Both the position numbers and the translations under genes were made by a program. Shown here piece after piece: positions 1-11,763 of a DNA stretch of 63,923 nt. A model generated the notes under the pieces. The model made no database searches and had not been told where the DNA came from. It saw nothing but the letters and a program-made list of their open reading frames with translations. Every line of letters begins with the position of its first letter. The stretch's first letter is position 1. Source of the DNA: Roseimaritima sediminicola (GTDB lineage: Bacteria > Planctomycetota > Planctomycetia > Pirellulales > Pirellulaceae); the NCBI RefSeq assembly GCF_009618275.1, contig NZ_WIAD01000033.1:1-63923 (forward strand), in the 5' to 3' direction.

Positions 1-11
1 AAACACCGTCG

Positions 12-122
12 CTCTCCCCCACGGCTTCACTCGCTAAAGCTCGCGGCGCCGCGGGGGAGAGGGGAGAAAACACTGAATTCGACCGCTCCGAAAGCCGTAC
101 ATAGATTCCGCTAGAGTCAGCA
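12..122. repeat. Composite hairpin repeat, family D, with conserved tail
   Basis: Arms CTCTCCCCC (12-20) and GGGGGAGAG (53-61) are inverted repeats around a GC-rich centre. They are followed at 101-122 by a tail beginning ATAGATTCCGC and ending GAGTCAGCA. The same hairpin-plus-tail arrangement recurs at 35425-35525, with two mismatches in the 22-nt tail. This looks like a dispersed non-coding element rather than a gene. The region up to the first gene at 284 holds nothing else except one family A copy. Confidence 0.6.
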
Positions 123-127
123 GTTCT

Positions 128-159
128 GGAACCGGGGCTATCGCCCAAACGGCTCAGGA
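128..159 (+). repeat. Dispersed hairpin repeat, family A
   Basis: Contains CCGGGGCTATCGCCC followed by AAACGGCTCAGG. GGGC and GCCC pair around a TATC loop, and outer CCG and CGG can extend the stem. It is the same motif as the copies at 11727 and 24924 and the ancestor-like last unit of the array at 5111. Unlike those, it lies upstream of a gene, not after one. Confidence 0.7.
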
Positions 160-283
160 CTTCGTTGCTTACCGCTGGGGGTGCTTCTTGAACGCTTAGG
201 GATTCGGGATACGCTAGGGTTTTCGACCGCCGCGTCGACCTTGCTTGGCCGATGCTCCCCCCCCCGCAGAGCACCCCCACACA

Positions 284-4192
<3,909 letters not shown>

Positions 4193-4194
4193 CA

Positions 4195-4218
4195 GTGGCA
4201 TAGGCTTCCAGCCTGTGA
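4195..4218 (+). repeat. Family B hairpin directly after a stop codon
   Basis: Core AGGCTTCCAGCCT, with 8-bp arms CATAGGCT/AGCCTGTG (one G-T pair) around a TCC loop. It begins 2 nt after the TAA of the PVC-type dehydrogenase gene, in sense orientation. Confidence 0.75.
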
Positions 4219-4464
4219 GGCACGCCACCACCACCGGCCCAGGGCCCGCGACCGGTTGAGGTAGCGCCGCGGCGACCGGTGAGGTCGGAATCGTGGGGAT
4301 GCGGACCAGCCGTGTTGGAACGGGCGGCGGCGATAGGCTCGGCGGTTCGAGGCCCGAGGCTAGCGCCTGCGGCTCAGGTGGTTATCGGCCTGCGAACATC
4401 GGCGGTGCCGCCGAGACCCTGAGCCGAACGCGCGCTTCGTCGGGTTTCATCCCGATCGCCTGCA

Positions 4465-5140
4465 GGAACCGTGGGCTAGCGCCCGAACGGCTGATGGCTG
4501 CAGGAACCGTGGGCTAGCACCCGAACGGCTGATGATTGCCGGAACCGGGGGCTAGCGCCCGAACGGCTGATGGCTGCCGGAACCGTGGGCTAGCGCCCGA
4601 ACGGCTGATGGCTGCCGGGACCGTGGGCTAGCGCCCGAACGGCTGATGGTTGCCGGAACCGTGGGCTAGCGCCCGAACGGCTGATGGCTGCAGGAACCGT
4701 GGGCTAGCGCCCGAACGGCTGATGGCTGCCGGAACCGTGGGCTAGCGCCCGAACGGCTGATGGCTGCAGGAACCGTGGGCTAGCGCCCGAACGGCTGATG
4801 GCTGCCGGAACCGTGGGCTAGCGTCCGAACGGCTGATGGTTGCCGGAACCGGGGGCTAGCGCCCGAACGGCTGATGGCTGCAGGAACCGTGGGCTAGCGC
4901 CCGAACGGCTGATGGCTGCCGGAACCGTGGGCTAGTGCCCGAACGGCTGATGGCTGCCGGGACCGTGGGCTAGCGCCCGAACGGCTGATGATTGCCGGAA
5001 CCGTGGGCTAGCGCCCGAACGGCTGATGATTGCCGGAACCGTGGGCTAGCGCCCGAACGGCTGATGGTTGCAGGAACCGGGGGCTAGCGCCCGAACGGCT
5101 GATGGTTGTAGGAACCGGGGCTAGCGCCCAAACGGCTCAT
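4465..5140. repeat. Tandem array of 18 hairpin-forming 38-bp units
   Basis: Units begin with GGAACC at 4465, 4503, 4541 and so on every 38 bp, up to 5111. Each contains CCGTGGGCTAGCGCCC followed by GAACGGCTGATGG. CCGT/ACGG and GGGC/GCCC pair around a TAGC loop with a GA bulge. Units differ by single substitutions: the eighth base is T or G, the tail is GCTGC, GTTGC or ATTGC. The last unit (5111-5140) lost one G and reads CAAACGGCTCA, like the dispersed family A copies. A period of 38 shifts frame at every unit, so the array is not protein-coding. It ends 20 bp from the hisG stop codon. The 245 bp before it (4219-4464) show no gene. Confidence 0.95.
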
Positions 5141-5160
5141 GTGGGGCGGCCGCGGGAAAA

Positions 5161-6078
5161 CTACAGCCGGCAGTTGGCGATGGCGGTTTCCAGGATCGCC
5201 GAGGCGCCGAGGGCTTCGAGCTGTTCCATCGAGGGGATGACGTCGCTGCGTTTGACCATCGCTCGGACCGAACACCACCGCTCGTCTTCCAGCGAGACGA
5301 TGGTCGGCGAGTTGTAGCCCGGCGTGATCCGCTCGGCTTCGGGCAACTGATCCCGCGGGATGTTGTATTCCAGCAGCGAGTAGTCGCGGGCGATCGTGAC
5401 GCCTTCGAGCCGCCGCACGATCCGGTCCGCGGTCTCGCTGTCGCGGCAGCTGTTGCTCTGGATCAGAACCGTTTCGTACCAATCGATTTCTTCCAGAATC
5501 CGCAACCGATTGGCCGCCAAGGTGCTGCCGGTTTCCACCAGGTCGACGATCGCGTCGGCCACGCCCAACTGGATCATCACCTCCACGCTGCCCGAGAGCG
5601 ACACGAGATGCGCTTCGGCACCGAAGGATTCCAGGTAGCGGCGGGTCACGACCGGGAAACTGGTCGCGATCCGGGCGCCGTCCAGGTCGGCGGCCGACTT
5701 GAACGGGGATTCCTCCGGGACGCAGATGGCCAGCCGGCAACGGCCGACGCCCAGCGGCATGCGGATCAAGTCCTCGGCATCGGCTTCGGCCGCCAGGTCG
5801 CTGCCGGTGATCCCCATATCGATGGCGCCTTCGGCGCACAGCGTGGGGATGTCGTCGGTGCGGAGGAACGTCAGGTCCACGGGCAACCCGCTGACCCGCG
5901 CGAACAGGCCGCGGTTCTGGCGGCGGAATCGCAGACCGGCCTGGCGGAGCAGGTCGCCGGCCAATTCGCTCAGCCGCCCCTTGCTGGGCAAACCGATACG
6001 CAGATTCTCTCGGGACTCCGCGGGATTCGCGGAGCTCGCCGCCCCAGCGGAGGGACTCGGTACAGTAGGATTCGTCAT
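5161..6078 (-). CDS. hisG: ATP phosphoribosyltransferase (long form)
   Basis: Catalyses the first step of histidine synthesis, joining ATP and PRPP to give phosphoribosyl-ATP in the cytoplasm. At 305 aa it fits the long, hexameric HisG form, which has a C-terminal ACT-like regulatory domain (about 225-305) and needs no HisZ. The start of the catalytic core reads RIGLPSKGRLSE, and the stretches RTDDIPTLCAEGAIDMGITG and LVETGSTLAANRLRI are typical of the family. About 27 residues of a Ser/Ala/Pro-rich extension precede the core. The ATG overlaps the upstream hisE stop (ATGA), so the two are translationally coupled. The 3' side abuts the hairpin array. Confidence 0.95.
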   Translation of the reverse strand: MTNPTVPSPSAGAASSANPAESRENLRIGLPSKGRLSELAGDLLRQAGLRFRRQNRGLFARVSGLPVDLTFLRTDDIPTLCAEGAIDMGITGSDLAAEADAEDLIRMPLGVGRCRLAICVPEESPFKSAADLDGARIATSFPVVTRRYLESFGAEAHLVSLSGSVEVMIQLGVADAIVDLVETGSTLAANRLRILEEIDWYETVLIQSNSCRDSETADRIVRRLEGVTIARDYSLLEYNIPRDQLPEAERITPGYNSPTIVSLEDERWCSVRAMVKRSDVIPSMEQLEALGASAILETAIANCRL

Positions 6079-6455
6079 TCGGTGGATTCTTTCTTGGCTC
6101 GGTTAGCTTTCTCGACCAGTCCCGATGTGCCTTCGCGTCGCTCTAGTTCCTTGGCCACGTCGTCGATGTCAACGCCTCGCCAGGCCAGCAGGACCATGGT
6201 GTGAAACAGCAGGTCGGCCGCTTCGTAAACAAAGTGCGCCCGTCCCTCGGCGGTGTCTGCTTCGCCGCCCGCTTCGATCAACTCTTCGGCTTCTTCGCGG
6301 ATCTTGCCGGCGATCTTCTCCAGGCCGCCGTCGAGCAGTTTGGTGGTGTAGGAGCCCGGCGGCCGCTCGTGGGCTCGCCGGGCCAGCGTATCCATCAGGC
6401 GCCGCAGGGCCAGCACGTGTTGGGAGTCGGATTCGGATTCAGAGGAAGCACCCAT
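6075..6455 (-). CDS. hisE: Phosphoribosyl-ATP pyrophosphatase
   Basis: Catalyses the second step of histidine synthesis, hydrolysing phosphoribosyl-ATP to phosphoribosyl-AMP. The 126-aa protein has the all-alpha NTP-pyrophosphatase signature: KIREEAEELIEA (metal-binding Glu pair) and YEAADLLFHTMVLL. It is a stand-alone HisE with no fused HisI. The ATG at 6455 was chosen over an upstream in-frame start because the upstream 32 residues are basic and lie inside the neighbouring gene. The ATG shares one base with the stop of that small upstream gene, and its own stop overlaps the hisG start, suggesting one transcript. Confidence 0.93.
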   Translation of the reverse strand: MGASSESESDSQHVLALRRLMDTLARRAHERPPGSYTTKLLDGGLEKIAGKIREEAEELIEAGGEADTAEGRAHFVYEAADLLFHTMVLLAWRGVDIDDVAKELERREGTSGLVEKANRAKKESTE

Positions 6456-6724
6456 TAAAATTCGCCGCCTCCCATCCCGCCAGCGTCCATATCGCCATAC
6501 CAGCGATTCAGGGCGTCGATCAGGCGGTCGCGTTCTTCGCGGTTGGCCCACAGGGAATCATCGGCTTCCAGACGAACCTCGTAACGGCCTTCGCACATAC
6601 AGTCCTCTTCACCACAGAAGTGGGGCGTGTCGGACACCCACAGGATCCGGTACAGCGGTAGATGTTTATCGTCGATCAGACACAGCGGCGAATCCACGGC
6701 ATTGACTCCCTCGGGAAAAATCAC
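6455..6724 (-). CDS. Small conserved-looking protein between proC and hisE
   Basis: An 89-aa protein of unknown function. The readable core is LPLYRILWVSDTPHFCGEED followed by CMCEGRYEVRLE. Three cysteines lie within about 8 residues (CGEEDCMC), which could bind metal. The C-terminus is rich in Gly and Met. I chose GTG at 6724 (reading MIFPEGVNAVDSPLCL). A TTG at 6751 that overlaps the proC stop as TTGA is an equally possible start and would add 9 residues. It shares one base with hisE and sits immediately after proC, so it is probably co-transcribed. Neither start has a strong Shine-Dalgarno. I do not recognise a family. Confidence 0.65.
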   Translation of the reverse strand: MIFPEGVNAVDSPLCLIDDKHLPLYRILWVSDTPHFCGEEDCMCEGRYEVRLEADDSLWANREERDRLIDALNRWYGDMDAGGMGGGEF

Positions 6725-6747
6725 TTTTCTGGCGGGACACGACCCGA

Positions 6748-7572
6748 TCAAGTGTCCAGGCCCAGGGCTTTGCTGCGCGCCGCGGTGGCTTGGACGGCTT
6801 GGATCATCGCGTTCCTGATCCCATTCTGCTCCAAGCTCGCCAAGCCAGCAATGGTTGTTCCTCCGGGACTGGCCACGGCGTCTTTGAGGGCCGCGGGATG
6901 CTCGCCGGTTTCCTGCACCAACTTGGCGGCCCCCAGCACCGTCTGGACGGCCAATTGTTGGGCCAGCGGACGCGGCAGCCCGGCGGCCACGCCCCCATCG
7001 GCCAGGGCTTCGATGATCACGAACACATAGGCCGGCCCGCTGCCGCTGACCCCCGTGACGGCGTCCAGCAGTTTCTCGTCCACCTGGTCCGCCACGCCGA
7101 TGGCGCCAAAGATCTTGGCCACGGTGTCGGCCTGTTGCTTGCTGACGCCTTGGGCACAGCTGTAGGCCGACGCTCCGGCCGCGACCAGGCAGGGCGTATT
7201 GGGCATGACCCGCACCACGCAGTCGCTGTCCAACACCTCTTTCAGCGTTTTCAGCTGGACGCCGGCGGCCACCGAAATCACCAACCGCCCCTTCCACAGC
7301 CCCGCACACTGCCGGGCCAGGTCGGCGATGCCGGCGGGTTTGACCGCGATAATCACGGTCTGCGCGTTTTCCACGGCCGCCGCAGGCTCCTCGGTGACCG
7401 ACACCTCGGGCAACCGTTCGCCCCACCACTGGCGGTTGTTCACGTTGCGGTCGACCACGGTGACGTCGGCGGCGTCGATCACGCCCGCGGCCAACATCCC
7501 CTCGATCATCGCCCGACCCATCTTGCCGCCACCGACCAGGGTGAGCTTGCCTTCGATTTTATTCATGCTCAT
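6748..7572 (-). CDS. proC: Pyrroline-5-carboxylate reductase
   Basis: The last step of proline synthesis, NAD(P)H-dependent reduction of pyrroline-5-carboxylate. The 274-aa length is usual. An N-terminal Rossmann motif reads LVGGGKMGRAMIEGML. The conserved VVRVMPNTPCLVAAG and the C-terminal signature VSGSGPAYVFVIIEALADGG are present. Two methionines start the frame (MSMNKIEGK), at 7572 and 7566; either may be used. It heads a tight minus-strand group with the small gene, hisE and hisG. Confidence 0.95.
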   Translation of the reverse strand: MSMNKIEGKLTLVGGGKMGRAMIEGMLAAGVIDAADVTVVDRNVNNRQWWGERLPEVSVTEEPAAAVENAQTVIIAVKPAGIADLARQCAGLWKGRLVISVAAGVQLKTLKEVLDSDCVVRVMPNTPCLVAAGASAYSCAQGVSKQQADTVAKIFGAIGVADQVDEKLLDAVTGVSGSGPAYVFVIIEALADGGVAAGLPRPLAQQLAVQTVLGAAKLVQETGEHPAALKDAVASPGGTTIAGLASLEQNGIRNAMIQAVQATAARSKALGLDT

Positions 7573-7719
7573 CCAATCTCAATCGCAGCCACGATCGTGA
7601 TCGCCGCTGCGCATCCCAAGGTTCCAAGGTTTTCCAGTTCGACTGAGGTTTTCCAGTTCGACTGACTCCAGAGCTGATTCGGCCGCTCCGGCGGCATCGC
7701 TGCGATCAGCCGTACATGA

Positions 7720-7749
7720 TTGACAATAGGCCTTCTGTGCTCCTAGATT
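7720..7749 (+). promoter_or_regulatory. Candidate sigma-70 promoter for the arg genes
   Basis: TTGACA at 7720-7725 is a perfect -35 hexamer. It is followed by an 18-nt spacer and TAGATT at 7744-7749 (4 of 6 matches to TATAAT). It lies 111 nt upstream of the chosen argB start. Confidence 0.5.
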
Positions 7750-7845
7750 GATCGGTTTTTCCGATCTCGAACAGTCCCCCCAAATCTCGTCTCTGTGGTT
7801 CACGCAAGTCCATCGGAACTGTTCCAATCTCCTCCTTTCGTCCGT

Positions 7846-7850
7846 GGGAG
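7846..7850 (+). promoter_or_regulatory. Shine-Dalgarno deciding the argB start
   Basis: GGGAG lies 10 nt before the GTG at 7861. No such motif precedes the GTG at 7795. A CTCC at about 7830 could pair with it and partly hide it. Confidence 0.5.
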
Positions 7851-7860
7851 CACCCGCAAC

Positions 7861-8727
7861 GTGGAAGAAGCCATTCAGAAAGCCAACACGTTGATCGAGG
7901 CGATGGGATGGATTCGTCGATTCCGCGGCAAGACCACCGTCATCAAACTCGGCGGCAGCCTGCTGGACGATGAACAGGCGCTGCAGCACATCCTGGTCGA
8001 TGTGATCTTTATGGAAACCGTGGGTATGCGTCCGGTGCTGGTCCACGGCGGGGGCAAAGCCATCACTCGAGCGCTGCAAAAAGCCGGCATCGAACCGCAC
8101 TTCGTCAAAGGACGCCGGGTCACCGACGAACCCACCCGCGACATCGTCCGCACGGTCCTGGCCGGCGAGTTGAACGAGTACCTGACCCAGCAGATCGAAT
8201 ACCTGGGCGGCCGCGGGATGAACCTCTCGGTGCACACGACCAACGTGCTGTTCGGCCGTCGCCTGCAACTGGATACCGGCGACGACCTGGGATACGTGGG
8301 CGAAGTGACCCGCGTCGAACGGCAGGTCATCGAAGGGCTGTCCTACACCGACCAGGTTCCCGTGATCCCCTCGATGTGCGTCGACGAAGCGGACGGCCAG
8401 CATCTGAACGTCAACGCCGATACCGCGGCGATGGCCGTGGCCGAAGCGTTGGGAGCGGAGAAATTAATCTTTCTCAGCGACGTCAACGGCGTCCGCCGCG
8501 ACAAGGACGATCCCGAATCGATCATCAACAGCCTGACCGCTGGCGAAGCCCGCGAATTGATCGCCCAGGAAGTGATCGAGGGCGGGATGATCCCCAAAGT
8601 CGAAGCCTGCCTGGCGACGCTGAATCGCGGCGTTGGCAAAGTCCACATCATCGACGGCAGCCTGCGACACTCCTTGCTGTTGGAAATCTATACTACCAGC
8701 GGCGTCGGTACCCAGATCGTGCCGTAA
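7861..8727 (+). CDS. argB: Acetylglutamate kinase
   Basis: The second step of arginine synthesis, phosphorylating N-acetylglutamate. The chosen GTG at 7861 gives a 288-aa protein starting [20 protein letters not shown], which looks like a family N-terminus and has a GGGAG upstream. An upstream GTG at 7795 would add 22 residues without family character. Motifs: [12 protein letters not shown] (nucleotide loop), [32 protein letters not shown], and [11 protein letters not shown]. It is the first gene of the argB / argD-like / argF plus-strand run. A family C hairpin begins 8 nt after the stop. Confidence 0.95.
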   Translation: MEEAIQKANTLIEAMGWIRRFRGKTTVIKLGGSLLDDEQALQHILVDVIFMETVGMRPVLVHGGGKAITRALQKAGIEPHFVKGRRVTDEPTRDIVRTVLAGELNEYLTQQIEYLGGRGMNLSVHTTNVLFGRRLQLDTGDDLGYVGEVTRVERQVIEGLSYTDQVPVIPSMCVDEADGQHLNVNADTAAMAVAEALGAEKLIFLSDVNGVRRDKDDPESIINSLTAGEARELIAQEVIEGGMIPKVEACLATLNRGVGKVHIIDGSLRHSLLLEIYTTSGVGTQIVP

Positions 8728-8735
8728 GCCCAAAA

Positions 8736-8795
8736 GTAGCACGGCCGTCCCCGGCCGTGACCCACACCGCCCTCGGCTGGGGACAGTCGAGCTAC
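8736..8795. repeat. Family C long hairpin after argB
   Basis: An inverted repeat starting GTAGCACGGCCGTCCCCGG and ending GGGGACAGTCGAGCTAC, with a loop of roughly 16 nt. The same element occurs at 20826-20883. It lies between argB and the next gene and could attenuate or terminate transcription. Confidence 0.7.
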
Positions 8796-8828
8796 GATCC
8801 CGTCATTCCCTCCTGAACGCTCCCGACG

Positions 8829-10496
<1,668 letters not shown>

Positions 10497-10533
10497 CGCG
10501 TCTCTGTCACTTTTCCTTCCACCCCGACCGACC

Positions 10534-11493
10534 ATGCGACACCTGCTCACCCTTTTCGATCTGACGCCCACCGAAGTCCGCACCGTGTTGTCCACCGCGG
10601 TGCACCTCAAACGCTTGCTGCGCGACGGTCATCGTCCGCCGATCCTGGCCGGCCAAACCGTGGGACTGCTGTTCGAAAAACCCAGCTTGCGAACCCGCGT
10701 CAGTTTCGAAGCCGGGATGAATCAGTTGGGCGGCGGCAGCCTGTTTCTGGGCGAGGACGTGGGCTGGGGCAAGCGTGAGTCCCCGGCGGACTTCACCCGT
10801 GTCCTGGGTCAATTCCTGGACGCCGTGATCTGTCGCGCCAAGAGCCACGACCGCGTCGAGGAACTGGCTCGCTTCGAAGCGGTTTCGGTGATCAACGGCC
10901 TGACCGACCTGTCGCATCCCTGCCAGGCGTTGGCCGACATCCTGACCGTCGGCGAAGTGTTCAGCGGTGGCGACGACTTTCATTTCGACGCCCTCCGCGG
11001 CCGGCACGTGATGTTCGTCGGCGACGGCAACAACGTCGCTCGATCGCTGGCTCTGCACTGCGCGATTCTGGACATGCCCTTCACGCTGGCTTGCCCCGAC
11101 GGCTATGCGATCGACGACATCTGGCTGCAGCGCGTTCGCAACGCGTATCCCAATGCCCAGATTTCGCGAGTCGAAGATCCGGGCGATGCGATTTCCGATG
11201 TCGACGTCATCTACACCGACGTCTGGACCAGCATGGGGCAGGAAGCCGAGGCCGCCGAGCGGCGAAAGATTTTCGCGCCCTATCGCGTCGATGCCAAGCT
11301 GATGAGCAAAGCCCCCAAGACCGCCTGCGTCCTGCACTGCTTGCCCGCGGTCCGCGGCGAGGAGATCACGCAGGAGGTGATCGATGGCCCGCAAAGCCAG
11401 ATCATCCGTCAGGCCGGCAACCGCATGCACGCCCAGAAAGGCCTGCTGGTCTGGATGCTGGCCCCGAACTGGGTCAGCGAACACGTCAAGTAA
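10534..11493 (+). CDS. argF: Ornithine carbamoyltransferase
   Basis: Forms citrulline from ornithine and carbamoyl phosphate in arginine synthesis. The 319-aa length is usual. The carbamoyl-phosphate loop reads [23 protein letters not shown] and the ornithine-site [12 protein letters not shown] are intact. It begins with the short N-terminus [11 protein letters not shown] common to bacterial enzymes. It follows the ArgD-like gene by 37 bp, so co-transcription with argB is likely. Three family B hairpins in tandem begin 4 nt after its stop. Confidence 0.96.
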   Translation: MRHLLTLFDLTPTEVRTVLSTAVHLKRLLRDGHRPPILAGQTVGLLFEKPSLRTRVSFEAGMNQLGGGSLFLGEDVGWGKRESPADFTRVLGQFLDAVICRAKSHDRVEELARFEAVSVINGLTDLSHPCQALADILTVGEVFSGGDDFHFDALRGRHVMFVGDGNNVARSLALHCAILDMPFTLACPDGYAIDDIWLQRVRNAYPNAQISRVEDPGDAISDVDVIYTDVWTSMGQEAEAAERRKIFAPYRVDAKLMSKAPKTACVLHCLPAVRGEEITQEVIDGPQSQIIRQAGNRMHAQKGLLVWMLAPNWVSEHVK

Positions 11494-11497
11494 ACCA

Positions 11498-11585
11498 GCG
11501 GCATAGGCTTCCAGCCTGTGAAACGTAGTGGCATAGGCTTCCAGCCTGTGAAACGTAGTGGCATAGGCTTCCAGCCTGTGAAACG
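11498..11585 (+). repeat. Three tandem family B hairpins after argF
   Basis: Units of 30 bp start at 11498, 11528 and 11558, each with core AGGCTTCCAGCCT and tail GTGAAACG. The first begins 4 nt after the argF stop, in sense orientation. Confidence 0.85.
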
Positions 11586-11700
11586 CATCATCTCGTACTT
11601 GTACTCGTACTCAGGGCGCAGCCCGGTACTCGTACTCGCCCCAAAGCTATTGCCAGATTGAGCCGGTCACGGCGAGTACGAGCACCGCTGTGCTAAGGAC
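11586..11700. repeat. GTACTC-rich simple repeat stretch
   Basis: Contains repeated CGTACT-type hexamers (CTCGTACTTGTACTCGTACT near 11590, again near 11630) and GAGTACGAG near 11670. A related stretch lies near 15390-15412. No coding potential is seen. Confidence 0.5.
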
Positions 11701-11726
11701 GAACTGAAGAGCCGCCTGGCGGAAAC

Positions 11727-11758
11727 AACCGGGGCTATCGCCCAAACGGCTCAGGGGG
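11727..11758. terminator. Family A hairpin 3' of ftsK
   Basis: CCGGGGCTATCGCCC followed by AAACGGCTCAGG. Read on the minus strand it lies just after the ftsK stop (5 nt away) and can form GGGC/GCCC and CCG/CGG pairs, followed by GGTTGTTT. A terminator role is inferred from position and structure. Confidence 0.5.
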
Positions 11759-11763
11759 CCAGC

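Larger units (their letters stand above)
7573..7860. other. Divergent intergenic region proC / argB
   Basis: No gene is supported here. It contains a tandem duplication of a 19-bp unit beginning AGGTTTTCCAGTTC (about 7625-7664), the candidate argB promoter (7720-7749), a short hairpin GATCGG-TTTTT-CCGATC just downstream of it (about 7750-7766), and a CCTCCTTT stretch near 7830. Confidence 0.5.

Noticed and set aside
4465-5140. CRISPR array
   Set aside because: Units are contiguous at 38 bp with no unique spacers and no cas genes are nearby.
4293-5317. Protein-coding frames through the 38-bp array
   Set aside because: The period is not a multiple of three, so frames shift at each unit; they are by-products of the repeat.
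11498-11585. Insertion sequence ends after argF
   Set aside because: No transposase, and the units are hairpins in direct tandem, not terminal inverted repeats.
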